A stretch of 64,000 nt of DNA from Thalassospira sp. (GTDB lineage Bacteria > Pseudomonadota > Alphaproteobacteria > Rhodospirillales > Thalassospiraceae). Both the position numbers and the translations under genes were made by a program. Under the pieces are notes generated by a model. The model had not been told where the DNA came from, searched no databases, and saw only the letters and a list, made by a program, of their open reading frames with translations. Of the stretch, positions 19,401 through 27,157 are shown one piece after another. The DNA lies in NCBI RefSeq assembly GCF_030690045.1, contig NZ_JAUYHK010000016.1, forward strand, positions 310,001 to 374,000, written 5' to 3'. The stretch's first letter is position 1. Every line of letters starts with the position of its first letter.

Positions 19401-19593
19401 CATCACGGGCCAGACGGCGATCAAATTTTTCCGAATCGCCGTTTGCGGCACTGTCGATCCACAAACGCAATGCGGTTTCGGCCTGTTGCGGATTGCCCTC
19501 ATCCCCGGCAGGGACAAAATCCCCCGACAGTCTTTCATCAAGGCTTGCCGCCCGGCAGGCAATTGCGGTCCAATTGACCGGTTCCGTTCCCAT
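16414..19593 (-). CDS. Type 2 lanthipeptide synthetase LanM (DUF4135 dehydratase + LanC-like cyclase)
   Basis: 1059 aa; ARLVYKPRSVAVEAAWHGL, LRGSDLHHENILLAGGMPVPIDLETLLQP (LanM dehydratase motifs); C-terminal QWCHGAAGIGMARI and NLCCGHAGRFSML (LanC zinc-site motifs). Confidence 0.93.
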   Translation of the reverse strand: MGTEPVNWTAIACRAASLDERLSGDFVPAGDEGNPQQAETALRLWIDSAANGDSEKFDRRLARDGLTRAGVVPLLGPVQLRDGATLPDWLATAQDVFHAVMAGGGTCPADLADDVPFADLFWPALEMARARRGDGDLSFLAKAVQDDLDAALLRRMAEIYGRTIFDSFSFFRAAGPSPAGDAPPGKGLYQAFIAALRAGPFANLVAARPVMIRLLAVIVDQWVAASREFLDRLAKDYPGFGDVFPQLRDAGRITGLTTGISDPHNHGRGVVILAFENGARLVYKPRSVAVEAAWHGLSSWCAAHHCPVRLGAAAVWMRGDYGWMQFVTADKALARADAPAFYRDAGGLLAIMHWLRGSDLHHENILLAGGMPVPIDLETLLQPNLRFVETADAPLRAEQAAQYALDASVLAVGLLPQRKRVAGRLAEVGGLAEARIETVTTRRFTAINRDDMAWETGAEDHILAGLAFDIDGSPARIADYADPVIAGFRDTVAFLAAHRDGLFAPDGPMAAFAGVAMRHVLRSTAYYEQLRCESCDPQNQTDGIVWSRHFERLGRNARWDLDDDPGWPLQRAERVALARYDIPLLGGRGDLDGCWVDGVAVAPGLLEPAVWPRLRQRLEDLQTHLDWQTAIVRQAVLGAVIPAVAERHDWHDSLNKWNPEKSRSVAFDIAEFIAGQATMRGGAAAWIGADAGEDGETLETRLVADDLYGGTTGIALFLAACFRIGGDDKFRDLARAALCALRYRLAHGLADGRGAIMPIGGYAGWGGVVYALTRCAQWLDAPDLYDDARWATARIDTRSLAADRMYDVIGGAAGAVMGLLALYRATGDAAILERAVACGRHIPPVPAGGGDDGRDWRGVSARPLAGFSHGAAGISHALLALYDACGDPAFLETARRGLDFEHTLFEPARGNWPDLRNAEKTGYPVQWCHGAAGIGMARIASLSVLDTPAIRADIAAAIGATVSVLDGGRDNLCCGHAGRFSMLGHAARTLGDSELMALTQTRIAEWLVRARGDGGLSGFHLMGTDTVLRTGLMQGLPGVGYALLEQTDPDLVPPVLLLR

Positions 19594-19685
19594 AAAGCCG
19601 CTTCCCCCTTGACCCCGCCGGTATTTAACGCCTTGATAGATCGCATATATGACACATCATCCCCAATGCTGAAAGATGCCCGACC

Positions 19686-20618
19686 ATGACACTTGTGCGC
19701 ATCACCGACTCCAATGTCGATGCGTTTATCGCCTTTTTGAAAGCACATCTTGGCGACGAAGGTCGGGATTTTTTAGGCCGGATTGATGCCCGTGCCCTGT
19801 TTCTCAAACGCAGCGGTGATTATTTCTGCCTGCAAGGCGATACCCCTTGCGCCACCGTCAGCGTCAGCCGCACCGACCATCATGATGGATACAAGGTGAT
19901 TGGCATCACCATCATCCCGGCATCACACAATGACGGAACCCTGATTTTCGCCCTGAAAGAATTCCTGGAATCCGAGGCACAAGGCCCCGATAGTGACCAT
20001 CCCCGGCTTTATCAAATTATTGATACGGTCGAAAACCCGTTGCCCGCCGATGATTTGCGCGCAGCGGGATTTACCGCGCAACCGGGACGTCGCAAATATC
20101 TGCGCGATCCAGGGCCACCCCGGCCCGGTGAATTTCCGATGGCCGACAAGGCACTGGCGCGGGGATATCGCATTGTGAAACTGTCGCCGGAAATGGTGGC
20201 GCAGGACCCGGAAATTTTCACCCGGCTGGCCGGTATCCATACCCATATTTTTGCCGGAAAAACCGGGGCACGGGCAATGGATGCCGACGATATGCGGGCG
20301 TGTTTCAATCCACCCGGCGGCATTGTCCTTGCCCTGCTGGACGGGGAAATCACCGGCTATATGACCTATTTACCCATGAAGAATGACGTTCTGGCCAGTG
20401 AATGCGCCAGCCTGCGCCGCCATTGGGGCAGTGGCAGCGCCGATGCCATGTGTCGTTTTGTCGCCCGGATCGTTGCCGATCAATGGAACCTGCCGATTGC
20501 CGCATTTGGCAATGCCCGCAATGCCGCGGCCTGCAAGGTGATGGAACGGTCCGGCATGCGCCGGGTTGCCGATTATCCGGTCTGGGAATATCGCGTTGAG
20601 GCCGGAATGGCACCGTAA
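19686..20618 (+). CDS. GNAT-like acyltransferase, possibly tandem GNAT fold, divergent from lanM
   Basis: 310 aa; C-terminal half ITGYMTYLPMKND...VARIVADQWNLPIAAFGNARNAAACKVMERSGMRRVADYPVWEYRV resembles a GNAT C-terminus; N-terminal half also GNAT-like. Confidence 0.6.
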   Translation: MTLVRITDSNVDAFIAFLKAHLGDEGRDFLGRIDARALFLKRSGDYFCLQGDTPCATVSVSRTDHHDGYKVIGITIIPASHNDGTLIFALKEFLESEAQGPDSDHPRLYQIIDTVENPLPADDLRAAGFTAQPGRRKYLRDPGPPRPGEFPMADKALARGYRIVKLSPEMVAQDPEIFTRLAGIHTHIFAGKTGARAMDADDMRACFNPPGGIVLALLDGEITGYMTYLPMKNDVLASECASLRRHWGSGSADAMCRFVARIVADQWNLPIAAFGNARNAAACKVMERSGMRRVADYPVWEYRVEAGMAP

Positions 20619-20631
20619 CCTATTGAAAGAT

Positions 20632-20674
20632 AAAAACTTTAAGGAACGAAACAATTCAACCGTAAAGTTTTTTC
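20632..20674 (+). terminator. Terminator-like hairpin after GNAT gene
   Basis: AAAAACTTTA...TAAAGTTTTTT, 10-bp perfect stem ending in T-run. Confidence 0.6.
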
Positions 20675-20690
20675 GGATTTCCTGAAAAAA

Positions 20691-20705
20691 GTTCTTGATT
20701 TGTTC
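20691..20705 (+). promoter_or_regulatory. Candidate LexA (SOS) box, alphaproteobacterial type
   Basis: GTTC-TTGATTT-GTTC exactly matches GTTCN7GTTC. Confidence 0.55.
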
Positions 20706-20757
20706 TTTTCGCTGTGGCACAAGAGAAAAATCAACGGGGCAAATGCGCCCGGACCGA

Positions 20758-20790
20758 AACCCGCAAGGCACCATGCCTTGCGGGTTTTTG
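20758..20790 (+). terminator. Strong intrinsic terminator
   Basis: AAACCCGCAAGGCA-CCA-TGCCTTGCGGGTTTTTG. Confidence 0.8.
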
Positions 20791-20812
20791 CGTTTGGGCC
20801 AGAGGAAAGATA

Positions 20813-20917
20813 ATGATGATGCAGCGATATAAAGACAGACAAGGCAGCGGGCCAGCCCGCAAGACCCTGACCGGCGGGTGGAAGAGTCATTACGGTGGCA
20901 TTATGCGGGTCCGCTAA
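20813..20917 (+). CDS. Candidate small protein (34 aa), unknown
   Basis: MMMQRYKDRQGSGPARKTLTGGWKSHYGGIMRVR*; AGAGGAAAG upstream of ATG. No homology evidence. Confidence 0.3.
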   Translation: MMMQRYKDRQGSGPARKTLTGGWKSHYGGIMRVR

Positions 20918-21050
20918 CCCGGCCATTGGTCAAGACGCCCGAATTGCGTCTTGTGCGTGGCGTGCCGGAGCGGAATATTTCCTGACAGTTTCGGGCACGT
21001 CCGGTTTTGCCGGGGGTGGCAGGAGCGGACAGTGGGTGGGCTTGCTGGCG

Positions 21051-21216
21051 AGGCCGGCGGAAGCCCGAGGCTTGTCCGGCGTCCGGGGTCGCGGTAATGG
21101 CGGGGTTTGGGCGAGGTTGCGTCTCTGCCGTCACCGCCGCGAAAGCGGGGGGCCGTCTTGTGGCGGGTCCGGGTGTCAGGCCGACAAAAGCCCGAGGTTT
21201 GTCCGGGCTGTCGGGG
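21051..21216 (+). repeat. Two imperfect 38-39-nt hairpin-forming direct repeats (21051-21088 and 21178-21216)
   Basis: AGGCCGGCGGAAGCCCGAGGCTTGTCCGGCGTCCGGGG versus AGGCCGACAAAAGCCCGAGGTTTGTCCGGGCTGTCGGGG. Confidence 0.7.
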
Positions 21217-21517
21217 CCTGCCCGGTTTCCGTGGTCACGACCGGAAAGGTGGGCTTTGGGTCAGGGTGTGACGGAATTGCGGGATCCCTGCCCTGTCCGC
21301 AATGAGGACCAGAATCCAAAAAGATATGTGCCTTTTTTCATCTCTACCCAGAGATGAAAAATGAAAAAATATGTGTCCTTTTGATTTGGGTTAAGACCAC
21401 GCGGCACAAGTGCTTTTATAAATTGTCTCCAACACGCAACTTTAACTATTTTCGCCGGTCCCTTAAGCTGAGAGGCGAAAATAAAAGCGTTTTAGCAACC
21501 TTCTTCCGGGGTCTCTC

Positions 21518-23203
21518 ATGAAACTTTCCAATTATTCCCTGTCTGCCAAATTGCGCATGGTCCTTGTCCTGACCGCGCTTGCGCTGGCCGGGCTGGCGGC
21601 ATTTGACCTGATCACATTACGGTCGGCACTGGTTGAAGAAAAGAAATCCAATGTCCGCCAGGTTGTCGAAATCACCCGCAGCATGTTTGACCATTTTGAA
21701 AAACAAAGTCAGGCAGGCGAAATCAGCCGTGACGAAGCCCAGAACCGCGCCCGCGATTTCATCGGGAATGCGCGTTATGACGGCGGCAATTACGCCTTTG
21801 TCCTGGGTCTTGATACCGTCGTTATCCTGCATCCGCTGCAACCTTCGCTGAACGGTCAGAATGGCAAGCAGGTGATCGACGTGAACGGTGTTGCCGTGCT
21901 GGACGAAATGGTCAAGGCGGCCCGCAACCCTGATGGCGGTTATCTGACCTATGACTGGAACAAACCGGGTGAAAACGGTGTGTTCCCGAAACTGGCCTAT
22001 GCCGAAACGTTCAAGCCATGGGGATGGGTGATCACGACCGGGGTTTATATTGACGATGTTGACGATATTTTCTGGGAAACCGCGTTTTATGACATCTCTG
22101 TCGCCCTTGCCATGTTGTTGATCATCGGGGCGGTCGGCATTGCCATTGACCGGTCCACCACCCGCCCGCTGCATGTCATCACCGATGCCCTGAACCGCCT
22201 TGCCAAAGGCGATACCAGCGTGCGCACCACCGAAACCGACCGCAAGGATGAAATCGGCGATCTGGCCCGTGCCCTTGAAGTGTTTCGCGCCAACCGGGAA
22301 CAGGCCGACCTTCTGGCCCATCAACAGGAAGAAACCCGCAAGGCACAATTTGCCCGATCACAAAAAATCGAATCCCTGATCAAAATCTTTGAAACCGATG
22401 TTGAAGGCAACATGACGGTTGTCAATGCAGCCCTTGAACAATTGCGTCAGACCGCAGGCGGCATGGCCAGCCAGTCCGATGAAACCACCAGCCGGGCCGC
22501 CACTGTCGCCGCCGCGACCGAACAGGCAGCGGCCAATGTCGATACGGTTGCCGCAGCAGCCGAACAACTGGCATCCGCCATCGATGAAATCAGCACACAG
22601 GTTTCCCGGACATCAAATGTCGCGCAATCCGGGGCCGAAGAAGCCGATGACGCCACAGCAATCTTTAGTGAACTGCAACAGGCATCGGTCAAAATCGGCG
22701 AAGTGGTGGAACTGATCCAGTCGATTGCCGAACAGACCAATCTTCTGGCACTGAACGCCACGATTGAGGCCGCCCGTGCGGGCGATGCCGGCAAGGGGTT
22801 TGCCGTGGTCGCCAGCGAGGTCAAAAACCTTGCCAATCAGACCACGCGCGCGACCGAGGATATCGCCAGCCAGATCAACGATATTCAAGGATCAACCGGC
22901 AATGCCCTTGGCGCGATCCAGCATCTTTCGGGGCGCATGAAAGAACTGAACGAATTTGCCGCCAGCATCGCAGCAGCGGTTCGTGAACAGGATGCCGCCA
23001 CCGGCGAAATCGCCCGCAATGTGCAGGAAGCCGCCACCGGCACCAAGGAAGTTGCCCGCAATGTCGTTGGCCTGCGCCAATCGGCCGAAGAAGAACGCGA
23101 GTCATCAGGGCAGGTCCTGAGTGCGTCACACAGCCTGAGCGACAAGTCGCAAAACCTTCTGGAACATATCAAACGGTTTTTGGGCGATATTCGCGCCGCC
23201 TGA
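21518..23203 (+). CDS. Methyl-accepting chemotaxis protein with Cache-type sensor
   Basis: 561 aa; Cache-like periplasmic region (DGGYLTYDWNKPGENGVFPKLAYAETFKPWGWVITTGVYIDD), HAMP, signalling hairpin IAEQTNLLALNATIEAARAGDAGKGFAVVASEVKNLA. Confidence 0.93.
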   Translation: MKLSNYSLSAKLRMVLVLTALALAGLAAFDLITLRSALVEEKKSNVRQVVEITRSMFDHFEKQSQAGEISRDEAQNRARDFIGNARYDGGNYAFVLGLDTVVILHPLQPSLNGQNGKQVIDVNGVAVLDEMVKAARNPDGGYLTYDWNKPGENGVFPKLAYAETFKPWGWVITTGVYIDDVDDIFWETAFYDISVALAMLLIIGAVGIAIDRSTTRPLHVITDALNRLAKGDTSVRTTETDRKDEIGDLARALEVFRANREQADLLAHQQEETRKAQFARSQKIESLIKIFETDVEGNMTVVNAALEQLRQTAGGMASQSDETTSRAATVAAATEQAAANVDTVAAAAEQLASAIDEISTQVSRTSNVAQSGAEEADDATAIFSELQQASVKIGEVVELIQSIAEQTNLLALNATIEAARAGDAGKGFAVVASEVKNLANQTTRATEDIASQINDIQGSTGNALGAIQHLSGRMKELNEFAASIAAAVREQDAATGEIARNVQEAATGTKEVARNVVGLRQSAEEERESSGQVLSASHSLSDKSQNLLEHIKRFLGDIRAA

Positions 23204-23221
23204 TCACAGGCAACAAACCAT

Positions 23222-23258
23222 AAAAAAGGCGGGCTGCATCATACAGCCCGCCTTTTGA
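23222..23258. terminator. Bidirectional terminator between mcp and trxA
   Basis: AAAAAAGGCGGGCTG-CATCATA-CAGCCCGCCTTTT between convergent genes. Confidence 0.8.
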
Positions 23259-23276
23259 TTTTTGGTCGAAACCCGA

Positions 23277-23597
23277 TCAGATCGACTGGTTGATCCAGTC
23301 CACAAGCTGGCTTTTGGGCAATGCGCCGACTTTCATCGCCGCAACTTCGCCACCCTTGAAGATCATCAGAGTCGGGATGCCGCGCACGCCATATTTCGAC
23401 GGCGTGGTCGGATTTTCATCGATATTGATCTTGGCAATCGTCAGTTTGCCACCCAGTTCACCGGCGATTTCATCAAGGTAAGGGGCAATCTGTTTGCACG
23501 GACCGCACCATTCCGCCCAGAAATCAACCAGAACCGGGGCGTTGGCACCAAGAACATCGGCGTCAAACGATGTATCGGTTACTTTAATCGTCGTCAT
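23277..23597 (-). CDS. trxA: Thioredoxin
   Basis: 106 aa from [51 protein letters not shown]. Confidence 0.93.
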   Translation of the reverse strand: MTTIKVTDTSFDADVLGANAPVLVDFWAEWCGPCKQIAPYLDEIAGELGGKLTIAKINIDENPTTPSKYGVRGIPTLMIFKGGEVAAMKVGALPKSQLVDWINQSI

Positions 23598-23674
23598 ACT
23601 ATTGATCCTTGTTGTAAGGCCCACGGCCTCGATCCGCTTTATGGAGCCAAAGGTAGGCAGCGTTTCCCCAAAGG

Positions 23675-26600
23675 TCAAGCGCGTTGCATCACCAACAGGT
23701 GATCTGGCAATTCCACCATCCACGGCCCGTTGGTCCACAGGATGTAGCAGGCAATTTTTTTGTCCGGATACATCTGGCGCAAAGCATCGCGATAAATTGC
23801 CATCTGACGGCGATAGGCCAGCGGCGTGCCCGTTACATCATGGGGCGGCGGACGGTTGGTTTTGTAATCGACAATCATCACCCGGTCCCCGTCAATGCGC
23901 AGGCGGTCAATCTGGGCCGAGACCACATCGCCGCCGACAATCCCGACCAGTGGCACCTCGGCCCGCGATCCGGGCGCAAAGACCGGGGCAAATTCGGGAT
24001 TTTCCAGAATCGCAAGGGTTTCACGGGCAATTTCCGTCTGTTGCCCGTCATCAAGCCCATGCACCGGTTGCGCCAGAAACCGCTTTGCACTTGCCGCCCG
24101 GCGGTCGGGCGACAATCCCGGCAACAGTTCCAGCAATTTGTGGATCAAAAGCCCGCGTTTGAAACTTTGCCCCTGATCCCCGCCCAGCGGCGATTGCACC
24201 GATGGTTCGTCTTCCAAAGGCCGACTGGGGGCCAGCGGGCGCGGTGGAAAGGATTCGACCGGGGCAATATCGCGAATCAGGACCCGTTTGGGGGCCTGTG
24301 CATCATCATCGGCCACATCACCGGCCCGATCCGCGACCACCGGTTCGGATTGCGCCGTTTCCCAGACATAGCCATCCCCCTGCCAGCCCGAAGACGCAAA
24401 GGTTGAAAGATCAAACGCCTGCGGGGTGGCGAACCCCGCCATTGCCTGTTTGCACATTTGATACCAGCAATGATCGGGCGGTGCTTTTTTACCCTGCCAG
24501 CCACAAATATAAAGGCGATCCTCGGCGCGGGTCAGGGCGACATATAACAGGCGGTTATATTCCTCGTCGCGTTTGCGGGCGACTGCATCACGCAATGTTT
24601 TGACCGTATCGGTTTCCAGCGCCACCCGTGGCAACCAGAACATCAAATCGCGGTCTTCCTGCCAGAACAGGTTGGGCGACTGGTTGGGGACGGCCATCGT
24701 ATCGGGCAAAAAGACAATCGGGGCTTGCAGGCCCTTGGCCCCATGCACCGTCATGATCCGCACTTCGTCGCGACCGCTTTGTTCCAGATCGCGTTTGATT
24801 TCAGCATCGCCTGCCAGCAACCAGTGCAGGAATCCCTGCAAGGTCGGCGCGTGATCGGCCTCATAGGTCATGGCAAGGTTCAGGAATTCGTCAAGCGGGT
24901 CGTGCGCCTCGATCCCCAGTCGCCCGACCAGCCGTGCGCGTACCCCGCGGGCATCGCCCCCGCGCCCGCCCAGCAATTCGGCAAACAGTTCAAAGGGTCG
25001 TTCATAATCCACCCGGCCCAGCCAGCCCGACAGAAAATCATAGGCCGCCTGAAAAACCGGATCATCGCCCGCATGACTGCGCAAACCGTGCCACAGGCTG
25101 CGCGGGCGGTTATGGGCGATGGTAAAAAGCTGTTCCTCGTCAAAGCCGACCAGCGGGCTTTTCAGCAATTCCGCCAGGGTCAGGTCATCTTCGGGCATCA
25201 GCAAAAACCGGCCAAAGGCGATCAGATCCATCACGGCGAGCTGATCGGTGATCTGCATCCGGTCTACCCCGGCGACCGGCACATTGCGTTCTTTCAGGGC
25301 CTTGACGACTTCATCGACAAAGCCGGTCCGCCTGCGCACCAGAATCATGAAATCCCCGGCCCGCACCGGCCGCCCGCGCGATGTTAAAACCTCGGCATGA
25401 TCTATCGCATGGCGAATGCGCCCGGCGATTACCCGCGCCAGACGGATTTCCGGGTCATCCAGCCGCACAATGCGGGTGGGGGGTGTCCATGCCGGGGCGT
25501 CGTCACGCGGATGCGGTTCGACCGGCGGCCAGAATTCAATACGCCCGGCCTGCCCCTGACGAAAGGGGCTGTGGATCACATCCTGCCCGGCATCACCCAC
25601 CCCCTGATGGGCGGTTTCACCGGCAAAGACCCGGTCCACCGTGCCCAGAACCGCATCGGTGGAGCGAAAGGAAATATTCATCGGCACGGGCCGCCATTGC
25701 CCGCCGCTTTCCTTCACCCGGCGTTCAAAATAATCGCGCATTTCGGCAAATTTGCCCGGATCGGCACGTTGAAAGCTGTAAATCGATTGTTTGGCATCGC
25801 CGACGGCAAAAATGGTGCGCGGTTTTTCATCATGCTGACCACTACCGACGAAAAATTCCTCGGCCAGAATCCGCACCATTTCCCATTGTTCCGGGTTGGT
25901 GTCCTGGGCCTCGTCAATCAGGATATGGTCAAGGCCTTCGTCCAGTTTGAACAGGACCCAACCGGCAATGCCGGCCTGCTGTGTCAGCAAATCCAGACTG
26001 GTCAGGATCAGATCGTCGTAATCCAGCCGGGCGTGCATCGCCTTTTTGCGGGCATAGCGTTGCAACATCGCCTCGCCAATCGTGATCAGCGCCCCGGTTG
26101 CCGCCGCAACCGCGGCCGCCTTGCGGGCCGTTTCAAGACGCAATAACCGGACTGCCTCGGCCTCCAGCGCGTCGGCCCCCGCCGGGTGATTTTCGGCGGC
26201 ATTTTTGGTGATCAGGCGGGCGCGCAAATCGCCCGCGCCGGTGAAAAAGACGCTGCGATAGTCATTAAAAACCGTCAGTCGCGCCTCGATATCGGTTTTT
26301 TCCAGAAACTGTGCCAAGGCAGGCACCCGGTCCCGGTCGGTTTTGGTGCCTGCCTCAAGCGCGGCCAGCGCCATCATCAGGCCATCGCGGTCAAACGCCC
26401 CGTCGGCCAATGCCCGGCGCAGCAGATCGGCCTCGTTTTCGCCCGGCGTTGCGCCCAAGGCCTGACACACCGCCGCACGCATCGCATCGGGCCCGCCATG
26501 ATGCGCCAACATGCGTTTTAACCGCCCGCGTTCGCGTGCCAGTTCGCCCATCACCTCGCCAAAGGCGCCTTCGCGGACCTGGGCGGTGACCACCGCCACC

Positions 26601-27157
26601 GCATCGGCCAGGGCCTGATCGCGGCCACTGCGCGCCTGGGTAAGGGTTTCTTCCTGCACATCATTCATGGTTTCCGATGCGGTGCGGTCATCCATGATTT
26701 CAAAATGCGGGGCCAGTCCTGCCTCAAGTGGGAAACGACGCAACAGCGATTGGCAAAAGGCATGAATGGTTTGAATTTTCATGCCACCGGGGGCGTCAAG
26801 CACACTGGCAAACAGCCGCCGGGCGCGTCTGGTTTCGTCATCACCGGGGGCCTGTCCGGCCAGTCTGACCAGATCATCATGCAGGGCATCGTCACCCATC
26901 GTCGCCCAGCGGCCCAGCCGTTCATTGACACGGTTGGCCATTTCGGCGGCGGCCGCCTTGGTAAAAGTCAGGCACAAGATACGATGCGGTTCGGTCCCTG
27001 CCAGCATCAGGCGCAAGACGCGGTCCGACAGCACCTTGGTCTTGCCCGCCCCGGCCGATGCCGACACCCAGACCGAGGCCGCCGGGTCGGAGGCCTCGCG
27101 TTGCAGGACATTGGGATCATCGCCGCGCGGCATGTCTTGCGGGGATTGCCGGGTCAT
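23675..27157 (-). CDS. addA: Double-strand break repair helicase/nuclease AddA
   Basis: 1160 aa UvrD-type; [32 protein letters not shown]-terminal nuclease motif [10 protein letters not shown]. Confidence 0.93.
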   Translation of the reverse strand: MTRQSPQDMPRGDDPNVLQREASDPAASVWVSASAGAGKTKVLSDRVLRLMLAGTEPHRILCLTFTKAAAAEMANRVNERLGRWATMGDDALHDDLVRLAGQAPGDDETRRARRLFASVLDAPGGMKIQTIHAFCQSLLRRFPLEAGLAPHFEIMDDRTASETMNDVQEETLTQARSGRDQALADAVAVVTAQVREGAFGEVMGELARERGRLKRMLAHHGGPDAMRAAVCQALGATPGENEADLLRRALADGAFDRDGLMMALAALEAGTKTDRDRVPALAQFLEKTDIEARLTVFNDYRSVFFTGAGDLRARLITKNAAENHPAGADALEAEAVRLLRLETARKAAAVAAATGALITIGEAMLQRYARKKAMHARLDYDDLILTSLDLLTQQAGIAGWVLFKLDEGLDHILIDEAQDTNPEQWEMVRILAEEFFVGSGQHDEKPRTIFAVGDAKQSIYSFQRADPGKFAEMRDYFERRVKESGGQWRPVPMNISFRSTDAVLGTVDRVFAGETAHQGVGDAGQDVIHSPFRQGQAGRIEFWPPVEPHPRDDAPAWTPPTRIVRLDDPEIRLARVIAGRIRHAIDHAEVLTSRGRPVRAGDFMILVRRRTGFVDEVVKALKERNVPVAGVDRMQITDQLAVMDLIAFGRFLLMPEDDLTLAELLKSPLVGFDEEQLFTIAHNRPRSLWHGLRSHAGDDPVFQAAYDFLSGWLGRVDYERPFELFAELLGGRGGDARGVRARLVGRLGIEAHDPLDEFLNLAMTYEADHAPTLQGFLHWLLAGDAEIKRDLEQSGRDEVRIMTVHGAKGLQAPIVFLPDTMAVPNQSPNLFWQEDRDLMFWLPRVALETDTVKTLRDAVARKRDEEYNRLLYVALTRAEDRLYICGWQGKKAPPDHCWYQMCKQAMAGFATPQAFDLSTFASSGWQGDGYVWETAQSEPVVADRAGDVADDDAQAPKRVLIRDIAPVESFPPRPLAPSRPLEDEPSVQSPLGGDQGQSFKRGLLIHKLLELLPGLSPDRRAASAKRFLAQPVHGLDDGQQTEIARETLAILENPEFAPVFAPGSRAEVPLVGIVGGDVVSAQIDRLRIDGDRVMIVDYKTNRPPPHDVTGTPLAYRRQMAIYRDALRQMYPDKKIACYILWTNGPWMVELPDHLLVMQRA

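Noticed and set aside
19594-19685. Plus-strand TTGACC...TTGATA as a promoter for the GNAT gene
   Set aside because: The -10 match is poor; insufficient support to list.
20895-21305. 136-aa plus-strand ORF in the G-rich region
   Set aside because: Gly/Arg/Ser/Cys-rich composition follows G bias; no RBS or recognisable domain. Treated as non-coding.
21333-21361. Inverted repeat at the end of the G-rich region as a rho-independent terminator
   Set aside because: The T-run is on the 5' side and the 3' arm is followed by ATGAAAAA, so it lacks a U-tract on either strand.
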